DNA from: Rhodospirillaceae bacterium UBA3470 | Lineage (GTDB): Bacteria; Pseudomonadota; Alphaproteobacteria; Rhodospirillales; Casp-alpha2 | Assembly: GCA_002378125.1 (NCBI GenBank) | Contig: DFRF01000115.1 | Span: 1,217 to 17,754, forward strand | Direction: 5' to 3' | DNA: 16,538 nucleotides | Shown here: positions 1 to 7,113 of the stretch, one piece after another | Position numbering within the stretch: the stretch's first letter is position 1 | Layout of the letters: every line of letters begins with the position of its first letter | The notes under the pieces: generated by a model | Told to the model about the DNA's origin: nothing | What the model saw: the letters and a program-made list of their open reading frames with translations, nothing else | Databases searched by the model: none | Made by a program: the position numbers and the translations under genes

Positions 1-1392
1 CTTTTCGGTATAATAGCCCAACGAATGGGGCTGGGGCAGTTCTTCGTTGATGTCGCAACAGTATTTGCAGGTCGATATACGGGTGGTCTAGCCAAGGTCA
101 GTGTCGTTTCATCTGCATTTTTTGGCACAATTTCTGGATCATCGATCGCGAACACTGTGTCTACCGGTTCTCTTACAATTCCAAACATGAAACGAATGGG
201 ATACCCAGGACATCTAGCGGGAGGGGTGGAGGCCGCAGCTAGCGCTGGTGGCCAAATTACTCCACCAATAATGGGTGCAGCGGCCTTTGTTATGGCCGAA
301 TTTCTCGAGCTTCCCTACACGACGATTATATTGGCGGCTCTAGTTCCTGCTCTCATGCACTACGTAGGGGTCATATCAATTGTTCACTTCAAAGCTAAAC
401 GTTTAGGTCTTAAAGGATTACCTAGCTCTGAAATTCCAAAATTGTGGAATGTGATTAAACGAGGTTGGCCAACGGCCATACCACTCGTCGTTTTGATATA
501 TGTCTTATTCAGTGGTTACTCTCCTTTCATGGCGGCATTTTGGGGTATTAGTACCGCTTTAGCAGTTGGACTGATTAATCCGATGAACCGTATAGGGGTC
601 GCCGACATCTGTGACGCCTGTGTAACGGGGGTAAGGTATGCGCTCTCTGTCGGTGCGGTTTGCGCAGCCATCGGAGTCGTAGTTGGTGTTGTTAACACGA
701 CAGGTCTTGGGTTTCGACTAGGTTTTATGGTGACAGAAGTTGCAGTCAATATTGGAGAAACATTTCTTCCTCTTATCTCATGGTTCCCATTAACTGATAT
801 AAATTTACAGAACCTAACTCTATTTATATCTTTAGTGTTAATTGCTATCACTTGCATATTTATGGGAGCCGGGCTACCTACAACAGCTCTTTATATTATG
901 CTCGCCACTGTAGCACAGCCGGCACTGGGAAATCTGGGTGTGCCGGCTCTTGCCTCTCACCTCTTCGTTTTATACTACGGCGTGATATCCGAAATTACTC
1001 CGCCCGTGTGTGCTTCTGCCTATGCCGCTGCCGGGATAGCGGGATCGAACCCGTTTCGTACGGGGTTATCTGCCTTTACACTTGGAATCGGAAAATTGAT
1101 CGTGCCGATGGTTTTCGTGTATTCACCAGCCATGCTTATTGTTTTACCTGAATACTTTACGTGGGGCGCGTTCCTAGAAACTACCCTGACTTGTGGAATT
1201 GGGGTCTTTATGTTGGCTTCCTCCGTTAGTGGTTATTTGATCGCCCCAATGTCCGGAATATTTCGGACACTGATAGCTCTGTCGGGCCTTTTTATGGTTG
1301 CACCTGGACTTGAAAGTGACCTTTGGGCGGTAGGGTTTGCTGCGCCTGTAATTATCCAACAGACTATGTCTTGGCGAAGCTCGCGTACTTAA
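1..1392 (+). CDS. Fused TRAP transporter permease (DctM-type), 5' partial
   Basis: This is the C-terminal 463 residues of a TRAP permease of the fused small/large type that usually works with a TAXI periplasmic binding protein. It sits in the inner membrane and imports an organic acid or amino acid using an ion gradient. The frame is open from base 1, so the true start is upstream; the ATG at 25 is internal. The signature region is clear near the start: GSSIANTVSTGS, then MKRMGYPGHLAGGVEAAAS, GGQITPPIMGAAAFVMAEF. A second helical half has GAGLPTTALYIMLAT and SEITPPVCASAYAAAGIAG. Many hydrophobic helices span the rest, and the tail (APGLESDLWAVGFAAP) looks like a natural family C-terminus. The first 150-250 residues expected for a fused permease would lie upstream, as would any binding protein. 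The following oxidases suggest an amino acid or amine substrate; that is inference. The gene is A+T-rich compared with the right half of the window. Confidence 0.93.
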   Translation, partial: LFGIIAQRMGLGQFFVDVATVFAGRYTGGLAKVSVVSSAFFGTISGSSIANTVSTGSLTIPNMKRMGYPGHLAGGVEAAASAGGQITPPIMGAAAFVMAEFLELPYTTIILAALVPALMHYVGVISIVHFKAKRLGLKGLPSSEIPKLWNVIKRGWPTAIPLVVLIYVLFSGYSPFMAAFWGISTALAVGLINPMNRIGVADICDACVTGVRYALSVGAVCAAIGVVVGVVNTTGLGFRLGFMVTEVAVNIGETFLPLISWFPLTDINLQNLTLFISLVLIAITCIFMGAGLPTTALYIMLATVAQPALGNLGVPALASHLFVLYYGVISEITPPVCASAYAAAGIAGSNPFRTGLSAFTLGIGKLIVPMVFVYSPAMLIVLPEYFTWGAFLETTLTCGIGVFMLASSVSGYLIAPMSGIFRTLIALSGLFMVAPGLESDLWAVGFAAPVIIQQTMSWRSSRT

Positions 1393-1583
1393 AGAGAATA
1401 TGTGGACAATCACTCGTTTGAATGTGCCTGTAGGAGATACAATGGGTTTTGAGTAGGTATTACCCCTACCCAGAACTGCCAACCATATCTAGATATAATT
1501 TTATATTCCATACATTTTAAACAAAGCATATTCATAATTAGTCGGGCAAAAAATAATGGATTTCATAACAATGAAAATCTCTA
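1393..1583. other. A+T-rich spacer between permease and first oxidase
   Basis: This stretch of 191 bases shows no convincing gene. A weak 5-bp hairpin (GTAGG at 1453-1457 with CCTAC at 1465-1469) has no T-run behind it, so I do not call a terminator. A six-codon ATG reading frame (1571-1591) overlaps the start of the next gene in another frame and could be chance. A promoter for the oxidase genes may lie here, but I see no clear -35/-10 pair. Confidence 0.4.
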
Positions 1584-2822
1584 ATGGCTGAACGTGCGAC
1601 CATAATTGGAGCGGGTATAGTTGGTATATGCACGGCGATTTCGCTCCTTGAGAAGGGGTTTGATGTCCTTTTAATTGATCGCAACGAACCGGCAGAAGGC
1701 GCTAGTCACGGTAACGCGGGGGTCGTCTCACCTTGGACTTGTGTGCCTCAATCTATGCCAGGGCTTTGGCGGAGCATTCCAAAATGGTTGTTTGATCCGG
1801 AGGGGCCAATTGCTCTCAGGTGGAGTTACCTGCCTGAGTTTATTCCTTGGGTTATTAAATTCTTAGCCGCTGGAAAAGAGGAAGGATTGCCGGCAATTGC
1901 GGATGCAATGCAGGCGCTGAACCGACCGAACGTAGATCTGTACCGTCAATTACTAGTGGGCACAGGAAGTGAGCATCTAATAGTGGATTCGATGTACGTA
2001 CACGTTTCCCGGAATAAGGATGCTGTAGATTTAAAGTCATTAGCCTGGAAATTGCGTGAGGAGCGCGGCGTGCCGATTGAGGTTGTTGGCCCGGAACGCC
2101 TCCGCGAGGTTGAGCCTGAATTATCACCTTCTTACAAAACAGGCGTTTTAATGAAAGGACAGGCGCGAGCAATTGACCCAGGGGGAGTTGGCAAAGCTTT
2201 AGCAGAGAAGGCTAGGCGAATGGGAGCAAAATTTCTAAAAGCAGGGGTGGATCGAATTGAGCAATCGCCGACCGGGGAGTGGAACATCCACACAGATGCT
2301 GGTGATCGAAAGGCGACAAATCTTATAATCGCGGCCGGCGCCTGGTCCGCGCGGCTTCTTGAACCTCTTGGCTACGATCTTCCATTGGAAGCAGAACGAG
2401 GATACCACTTAATATTCCAGAACCCGGGTATAACTGTGAACAATTCGATTATGGATGCTGACGCTAAATTCGTTGCCAGCTCCATGGCTGCTGGCGTGCG
2501 CTGCGCGGGCACAGCAGAATTTGCTGGTCTTGATGCTTCGCCTGATTATCGTAGAGCGCAAACTTTTGTTCGTCTTGCTAAACATCTATTTCCAGACATC
2601 AATACCAAAGACACGATTGAGTGGATGGGCAGCAGGCCATCTTTTCCAGATAGTCTCCCATGCTTAGGTCAAATCCCAAGAAAAAAGGGCCTTTTTTGTG
2701 CATTTGGGCATAGTCATTATGGCTTTGGAATGGCTCCAAACACAGGACGTGTCGTCGCTAGCATTGTGACAGGTGAACCTGTTAACATTGACCTGACCCC
2801 ATATCAAATCAGCAGATTCTAG
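1584..2822 (+). CDS. FAD-dependent D-amino-acid dehydrogenase-like oxidoreductase (DadA type)
   Basis: The 412-residue product belongs to the DAO superfamily and most resembles DadA-type D-amino-acid dehydrogenases, which oxidise D-amino acids to 2-oxo acids and ammonia and pass electrons to the quinone pool at the inner membrane. Visible features are the Rossmann FAD motif GAGIVG (residues 9-14), the ribose-binding acidic residue D32 at the end of the second strand, and GASHGNAGVVSP (39-50), typical of DadA proteins. The C-terminus holds the second FAD contact block, PCLGQIPRKKGLFCAFGHSH followed by GFGMAPNTGRVVAS. Length matches the family (about 410-430). The start is the first ATG in frame before the FAD motif; no strong ribosome-binding site is visible. 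It is the first of three tandem DAO-family genes behind a TRAP permease. The exact substrate cannot be read from sequence: a hydroxyproline, opine or sarcosine-like substrate is equally possible. Confidence 0.9.
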   Translation: MAERATIIGAGIVGICTAISLLEKGFDVLLIDRNEPAEGASHGNAGVVSPWTCVPQSMPGLWRSIPKWLFDPEGPIALRWSYLPEFIPWVIKFLAAGKEEGLPAIADAMQALNRPNVDLYRQLLVGTGSEHLIVDSMYVHVSRNKDAVDLKSLAWKLREERGVPIEVVGPERLREVEPELSPSYKTGVLMKGQARAIDPGGVGKALAEKARRMGAKFLKAGVDRIEQSPTGEWNIHTDAGDRKATNLIIAAGAWSARLLEPLGYDLPLEAERGYHLIFQNPGITVNNSIMDADAKFVASSMAAGVRCAGTAEFAGLDASPDYRRAQTFVRLAKHLFPDINTKDTIEWMGSRPSFPDSLPCLGQIPRKKGLFCAFGHSHYGFGMAPNTGRVVASIVTGEPVNIDLTPYQISRF

Positions 2823-2903
2823 AGTTATAAAATTTTAATAGAAAATCCCTGTAAGAAATACAACGAATGGGAAATCGTAAAAATCTGGTGAGAGAATAGA
2901 AAA

Positions 2904-4070
2904 ATGAAATCGTATGACGTTGCAGTTATCGGCGGCGGCATTATCGGAATTACATCCGCATTCTTCCTATCACGCCTCGGCAAGAAAGTTGTGGTGTTGG
3001 AGCAAGGTTGTTTAGCAACCCGGACAACCGCGAATAGCTTTGCATGGATCAATGCAAGCTCAAAAGCCGCTAAAGGTGACTACCATCAACTGAATGCCAG
3101 CGGATTAGCTGGATATAATGAGCTGGCACAAGAGTTTGGAGAAGAGCCCCTTGGTTTGAACCCGTGTGGGCAGCTTTATGTTGTAAGGACCAACGACGAT
3201 ACGAGGTATCACGAACTCCGCCAGCGTTGGGAATTACTTCAGGAAAAAAATTATCCGACGGCATGGGTTGAGGCAAAAGAACTTCCCAATCTCGAACCTT
3301 CAATAAATTTTAATCAAGAATATGAGGCGCTTTATAATTTTGGTGAACTTTGCCTAGATGCACCAAGATTCTCTCGATTTTTAGCAGAGCAAATCAGAAT
3401 AAAAGGTGGGGTTGTCCTCGAAAACACGGAAGTATTAGAGTTAGACATCAGTTCTTCTGGGCACATACGTGGCCTTAGAACAAAAATAGAAACGCTAGAA
3501 GCTGAGAAAATTTTGTTGGCTGCAGGGGCAAGTTCTGCAGAAATGCTCGCGCAATTAACTGGTTTTTCAGGGTTCGCTAATCGATTCCCACTCAACAAGT
3601 CGCCGGGTCTTCTTGTAACCACGCCAAATCTATCCCCCCGCAAATTGACCCGCCGAGTGATTTATTGGGAACAGACACCTGATCTTCATATTTTACCCCA
3701 TTTTTCGGGTGGGTGGCGAATGGGAGCCGACGATACTGATGGTGTGATCGCCAACGATGATACAGAAGAAAATCGGCGTGCCGCGGCAGGGTCTCTTTTA
3801 GAACGAGCTCGCGAACGAATAATCGGTTTTCCCGAAACATTGAGTATCAATGATTGTAGTATTGGCGTTGGTATTCGGCCTGTGCCGGAAGACGGTATTA
3901 GTATCGCTGACGTCCTGCCTGGGTCTGAGAATTTTTTTGTTGTTGTAACCCATAGTGGAGTAACGCTTTCTCCCATCCTCGGGAAATTGATGGCGGAATT
4001 TATGGAGAGTGGAACACGCCCAAGGGAACTGTTGCCTTACTCTCTAACCCGTTTCCCTGGGTTTCAATGA
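2904..4070 (+). CDS. FAD-dependent oxidoreductase, DAO family (second of three)
   Basis: The 388-residue protein is a glycine/D-amino-acid oxidase-like flavoenzyme. The FAD Rossmann motif VIGGGIIGI lies at residues 8-16, with E33 ending the beta-alpha-beta unit (VVVLEQG). The stretch TRTTANSFAWINASS just after it is characteristic of a broad group of uncharacterised bacterial FAD oxidoreductases. The C-terminal FAD-binding block reads GVGIRPVPEDGISIADVLPG, then VVTHSGVTLSPILGKLMAEF. It lacks a signal peptide and should be cytoplasmic or peripheral to the membrane. It follows the DadA-like gene by 81 bases on the same strand. A purine-rich GGTGAGAG (2888-2895) lies upstream of the ATG, somewhat distant. 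It is clearly divergent from both neighbours, so these are not recent duplicates. Substrate unknown; an amine or N-substituted amino acid is the best guess from family. Confidence 0.88.
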   Translation: MKSYDVAVIGGGIIGITSAFFLSRLGKKVVVLEQGCLATRTTANSFAWINASSKAAKGDYHQLNASGLAGYNELAQEFGEEPLGLNPCGQLYVVRTNDDTRYHELRQRWELLQEKNYPTAWVEAKELPNLEPSINFNQEYEALYNFGELCLDAPRFSRFLAEQIRIKGGVVLENTEVLELDISSSGHIRGLRTKIETLEAEKILLAAGASSAEMLAQLTGFSGFANRFPLNKSPGLLVTTPNLSPRKLTRRVIYWEQTPDLHILPHFSGGWRMGADDTDGVIANDDTEENRRAAAGSLLERARERIIGFPETLSINDCSIGVGIRPVPEDGISIADVLPGSENFFVVVTHSGVTLSPILGKLMAEFMESGTRPRELLPYSLTRFPGFQ

Positions 4071-4160
4071 CTGATAAAGGCCTTAGTCAATTATAAAATC
4101 ATAAGAGCCCCCCAATTGTAATTCTTTACTAATTTATCTGGGTATTTGATCAGTGAAATT

Positions 4161-5285
4161 ATGACAGAAAATTATGAATTTATTGTCATTGGAGCTGGTA
4201 TATATGGTGCAGCGACAGCATGGCATTTGGCCTGCAAAGGTGCTTCGGTAAAAGTTTTAGAGGCGGACGACATTGGGACCCGAGCATCGGGTGGACCCGG
4301 ACGTCGAGGCGTTCGTGCAAACGGGCGCGACGTACGTGAATTAGCACTGATGAAGCGTGCGTACGCAATTTGGCCAACTCTCCACGAGACCCTCGGAGTG
4401 CCACCATTTTATGAGCAGTGTGGACACTTATTGTTAGCGGAATCTGACACGCAAGTCTGTGAACTTGAAGCTCGGGCATGGTTACAGCGTGGGCAGGGGA
4501 TAGAGACAGAATTATTAAACCGCGACGAATTGCGAACACGGGAACCGGGTCTCAGTCATAAAATTGAAGCAGCGTTATATTGCCCCCAAGATGGAGTGGC
4601 GAACCATTCGGTCACGACCCGCGCGTATGCCGCTGCCGCAATCAGAGCGGGGGTCAGTTTCTCCACCTCAACCTCTGCAAAATACATTGAGTTTAATAAT
4701 AGCCGGGCAGACGCCGTAATAACAGCAGATGGACAAAGATATGAGGCCAAGCGCGGGCTCTTAATTGTCGCAAATGCTGGCGTACAATCGCTTTTAGCAG
4801 AAATTCAGTACTTACCAACATGGAATGAGTGTCTTCAGGTGCTCATAAGCGCTCCACTTGGGTTCGTTCCATTTTCTCACTTGACGGGCCATATCGGCAG
4901 GACTGTCTCCTTAAAAAGGGAGGGTGATGGTCGAGTAATGATTTCTGGAGGTTGGCATGGTTCCTGGGACCCAGAGACCAACCAGGGTTACACTATAAAT
5001 GCTGCGGTTGAGGGGAACGTAACCGAGGCCATTGCAATTTATCCGTTACTCAAAGGTCTAAAAATTGAAGTTTCAGATGCAAATCACTTGGAAACATTTA
5101 CACCGGATAAAATTCCAATTATTGACCAATTACGTGCTCATAATAATGTTTGGTACGCGACGGGGTGGTGCGGTCATGGATGGGCCATTGCACCGGTGAT
5201 AGCGGAGGATCTAGCGAAATGGATGATGGATGGAGAAAGGCCACAACACCTCGAACCGTTCCGAATATCACGGTTCACTAAATGA
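4161..5285 (+). CDS. FAD-binding oxidoreductase, sarcosine-oxidase beta-like
   Basis: The 374-residue protein resembles the single-chain and beta subunits of sarcosine or dimethylglycine oxidases in the DAO family. It has the FAD motif VIGAGIYG (residues 9-16), E34 in VKVLEADDIG, and a glycine/arginine loop ASGGPGRRGVRANGRD. The C-terminus carries FTPDKIPIIDQL and WYATGWCGHGWAIAPVIAED, the second FAD contact seen in SoxB-like proteins, ending in the usual PFRISRF tail. A TTG at 4146 would add five residues, but the ATG at 4161 gives the family-like N-terminus and is preferred; neither has a strong ribosome-binding site. No SoxA, SoxD or SoxG partner is present, so a heteromeric sarcosine oxidase is unlikely and a stand-alone dehydrogenase/oxidase is inferred. 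It is the last gene of the + strand cluster. Confidence 0.88.
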   Translation: MTENYEFIVIGAGIYGAATAWHLACKGASVKVLEADDIGTRASGGPGRRGVRANGRDVRELALMKRAYAIWPTLHETLGVPPFYEQCGHLLLAESDTQVCELEARAWLQRGQGIETELLNRDELRTREPGLSHKIEAALYCPQDGVANHSVTTRAYAAAAIRAGVSFSTSTSAKYIEFNNSRADAVITADGQRYEAKRGLLIVANAGVQSLLAEIQYLPTWNECLQVLISAPLGFVPFSHLTGHIGRTVSLKREGDGRVMISGGWHGSWDPETNQGYTINAAVEGNVTEAIAIYPLLKGLKIEVSDANHLETFTPDKIPIIDQLRAHNNVWYATGWCGHGWAIAPVIAEDLAKWMMDGERPQHLEPFRISRFTK

Positions 5286-5500
5286 AACACAAAGCAGCGA
5301 TTAGCCACATCAACTAGTCCATTTCCTGGTGCCGCCAGCGTGGCGTTCCGCAAGACTGACCCAATGTAAGTTGGTTGTGAAAAAGTGACGTTGTTTTTAC
5401 TTTAGTATCTCCTTTTGGACCTAGTTAGGGTCGCTGGCATTGACTGATCGGAGATAAGGCATGTGCCTGATCGTCGCGACGCCGAGCCCGCCCGCTCGTA
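5286..5500. other. Spacer after the oxidase cluster, no gene seen
   Basis: This stretch lies between the end of the + strand oxidase cluster and the minus-strand hairpin. I find no start codon with a protein-like frame on either strand. An AAAAGGAGAT sequence is visible on the minus strand near 5410-5419 but has no start codon at a usable distance. No + strand terminator with a T-run follows the oxidases. The end of the segment (about 5470-5500) is G+C-rich. Confidence 0.4.
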
Positions 5501-5527
5501 AACAAAGAAGGGAGGCCGAAGCCTCCC
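5501..5527 (-). terminator. Intrinsic terminator on the minus strand
   Basis: Read on the minus strand, GGGAGGC-TTCG-GCCTCCC forms a perfect 7-bp, G+C-rich stem with a stable UUCG-type tetraloop, directly followed by TTCTTTGTTT. This is a classic rho-independent terminator for leftward transcription. On the + strand the hairpin is followed by TCCCGTGACC, so it is not a terminator for the oxidase cluster. The only plausible unit ending here is the short one starting near 5670. Confidence 0.75.
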
Positions 5528-5574
5528 TCCCGTGACCGTGCGCTCGCAACAGTCAGTGATTCGATAATCTAGTG

Positions 5575-5655
5575 TCAGACTAAGGCGTGAAGGCTACTCC
5601 ATAATCCAAGCCGGACACTCTGTCTGTGCGAACCTGCACTGAAATCACTCGACAT
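5575..5655 (-). CDS. 26-residue micro-ORF with perfect Shine-Dalgarno
   Basis: The ATG at 5655 opens a 26-codon frame ending in TGA at 5575-5577. The peptide begins MSSDFSAG, is moderately basic in the middle (HRQSVRLG) and ends WSSLHALV. Its main support is the ribosome-binding site: 14 bases complementary to the 16S rRNA 3' tail end two bases before the ATG. The GGAGG-to-ATG distance is seven bases, which is optimal. An intrinsic terminator follows about 50 bases after the stop, so the unit looks like a complete monocistronic transcript. I do not recognise the peptide; it has no obvious membrane helix, run of one amino acid, or maturation motif. It could be a small protein, a leader peptide or part of a regulatory RNA. 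An alternative is that the 16S-like sequence is a chance match or relic of rRNA and the frame is not translated. Confidence 0.5.
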   Translation of the reverse strand: MSSDFSAGSHRQSVRLGLWSSLHALV

Positions 5656-5656
5656 T

Positions 5657-5670
5657 GGATCACCTCCTTT
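5657..5670 (-). promoter_or_regulatory. Extended Shine-Dalgarno AAAGGAGGTGATCC
   Basis: On the minus strand this 14-mer is exactly complementary to the universal 3' end of bacterial 16S rRNA (GGATCACCTCCTTT). Other genes in this window have weak or no visible SD, so this match stands out. It places the initiating ATG at 5655 unambiguously. Read on the + strand, the same bases are the anti-SD itself, which could titrate ribosomes or pair with mRNAs if transcribed in that direction. Confidence 0.65.
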
Positions 5671-5698
5671 CCGTTATTGAACCTTCTGTAAAGCTAAC

Positions 5699-5908
5699 GT
5701 GATAGGCGCAGGAGGCAAGAAGTTTATTGTGAGAATGAAGTATGGACCGTGCGCTGTTTGCACTGGGACGCTCGGATCAAAGTTCAAGCAGCGGAATGCA
5801 CCCCACCGTGACCAAGATCAGTACATTGTACGGTTGGTCGCCCAAAAAAACTCAACACCTTTTGTATTTAATACTGACATATTCACGGGTAAGATGTTAG
5901 GTGGCTAG
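5699..5908 (+). CDS. Doubtful small hypothetical ORF
   Basis: A 69-codon frame starts at GTG 5699 (an internal ATG lies near 5732) and ends at TAG 5908. The translation is basic with one CAVC pair and no recognised domain. No ribosome-binding site precedes the GTG. It would overlap the expected promoter zone of the minus-strand micro-ORF and converge end to end with the hydrolase gene. It is kept only because nothing better fills the segment; a chance frame is as likely. Confidence 0.15.
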   Translation: MIGAGGKKFIVRMKYGPCAVCTGTLGSKFKQRNAPHRDQDQYIVRLVAQKNSTPFVFNTDIFTGKMLGG

Positions 5909-5919
5909 GTTTTTCACTT

Positions 5920-6723
5920 TCATTTACTACGTTGAGCAATAAAGTCTCTCACTTCTGTGGATAACGACGCACTGCAATTTCTCCGATAAAAACCATGTGC
6001 ATGCCTACCGGTAAGTTCTTTGCAAAACCCGGTGCGTAACGTGAGACCTTGTACCTCGTTCGCAAACTCATGCTCCCTGGGAGTAAAATATCGATCCTCA
6101 GGGTGCGAGTACAGAATGCCGTCAATTCGCGCTGACTTGAAGAACCTTATGTGCTCATCAATAACACCCCAGCATTTTAAGGGTCGAGGACCACAAATAG
6201 CAGGAGCAAAAACTACATAGCCCCCCAAATCGTATTTTTTGTTTTTTGCTGCAAAATACAGGCTGCTCCATCCACCTCTGCTCTGACCGAAGATAAAAAT
6301 ATTCCTCGCCGTTACACCAAGTTTTATAAAATATGATACCGCAAGTCGAATCTCTCTCGCTCTTATTGGTGTCAGTTGACCAGCGTAACTTCCTATAGAA
6401 AAAGAACAAAGATGAAATGCGACAACCCTTTTGTTGTTAATCTTTTTGCCGTCTAACATGTTGATGACATTTCCAAAATTATTTGGTCGACATGCCTGGA
6501 CTTGTCTCCAACTTCGCGTCCCGTGGTTGAACAGAATTACTATTTTGTCCCTTGGTTCTTCGATCTCAAAGGTGCTCAGGTCAATTATTTTTCCATCATT
6601 ATATAATTCTGCTGAAACGGATGTGTCTTTGTAGTGTATAGACAGGTTATTTGGATTTGGTGTCATACATCCACCAAGAAGCACGGTAATTGCCAGGCAA
6701 AGTGCGATGGTAAGTTTTTTCAT
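5920..6723 (-). CDS. Predicted lipoprotein with alpha/beta-hydrolase fold
   Basis: The 267-residue product starts with a lipoprotein signal: MKKL, hydrophobic core IALCLAITVLL, lipobox LGGC with Cys19 as the lipidation site. The mature part looks like an alpha/beta hydrolase: strand IVILFNHG (61-68), where HG can form the oxyanion hole, then the nucleophile elbow FGQSRGGW (145-152) with Ser148. Candidate acid and base residues are Asp210 (SHPEDRYF) and His241 or His243 (GRHAHGF). Several cysteines (78, 106, 177, 184, 234, 250) could form disulphides after export. The frame is open upstream to an ATG at 6825, but that extension has no signal logic and overlaps the small frame at 6761; the ATG at 6723 is chosen because the lipobox follows it. 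No good ribosome-binding site is seen. Esterase or peptidase activity is plausible; the substrate is unknown. The gene is A+T-rich and sits alone in an accessory-looking stretch. Confidence 0.8.
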   Translation of the reverse strand: MKKLTIALCLAITVLLGGCMTPNPNNLSIHYKDTSVSAELYNDGKIIDLSTFEIEEPRDKIVILFNHGTRSWRQVQACRPNNFGNVINMLDGKKINNKRVVAFHLCSFSIGSYAGQLTPIRAREIRLAVSYFIKLGVTARNIFIFGQSRGGWSSLYFAAKNKKYDLGGYVVFAPAICGPRPLKCWGVIDEHIRFFKSARIDGILYSHPEDRYFTPREHEFANEVQGLTLRTGFCKELTGRHAHGFYRRNCSASLSTEVRDFIAQRSK

Positions 6724-6760
6724 AGGAAAATTCTGACAGAAAATATTTGGAATGGGTAGA

Positions 6761-6985
6761 TCAAACCTGATTGATGAGCGTTCTATCGACCAATCGCAAA
6801 CCAAAGTTAGAAAGTCTCGGTTCATACCGTCTGGTCAATCGTTCATCCATTACTCTCTTTTTCTTAACTATCGAATGAACGTGAGAACTCTGAAATACAC
6901 TCCCTCTCATGGTGGAATACCCCTTTTTAATCATCCAATCAGCGATTGCGGTGAACGTCCAACCCTTCTTCCGAAGGTTGGTGAT
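6761..6985 (-). pseudogene. Remnant of a small helix-turn-helix/recombinase-like protein
   Basis: A minus-strand frame of 74 codons, open from just after a TAG (6986-6988) to TGA at 6761, reads as a convincing small basic protein. Key parts are LRKKGWTFTAIADWMIKKGY, then MRGSVFQSSHVHSIVKKKR and DERLTRRYEPRLSNF. The pattern (GWT..AIADW...KGY.T.RG..F....VHSI.K) matches the helix-turn-helix 'recombinase' type segment seen in serine-recombinase tails and in small DNA-binding proteins. There is no ATG, GTG or TTG before the motif; the first in-frame ATG (6934) would cut the motif. A nearby ATG at 7001 in a different frame opens MSILID and would join the motif if one base were lost close to 6985. 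I therefore read it as a frameshifted or truncated gene. A sequencing error is the alternative. The family is suggested from memory of the pattern only. Confidence 0.5.
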
Positions 6986-7113
6986 CTATTAGTATAGACA
7001 TTGCTCATATTGAAAATAAGTGTGGGCATTCAAATGTGATGCACGAACTGTCAAATGGAATTTTAGGTGAACCTTTGTATTGGATTATGTGGATGACGTC
7101 CCATCGAACACCA

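Noticed and set aside
5290..5395. Minus-strand open stretch in the spacer after the oxidases
   Set aside because: It has no start codon at a usable distance from the AAAAGGAGAT sequence and simply runs into antisense of the oxidase gene.
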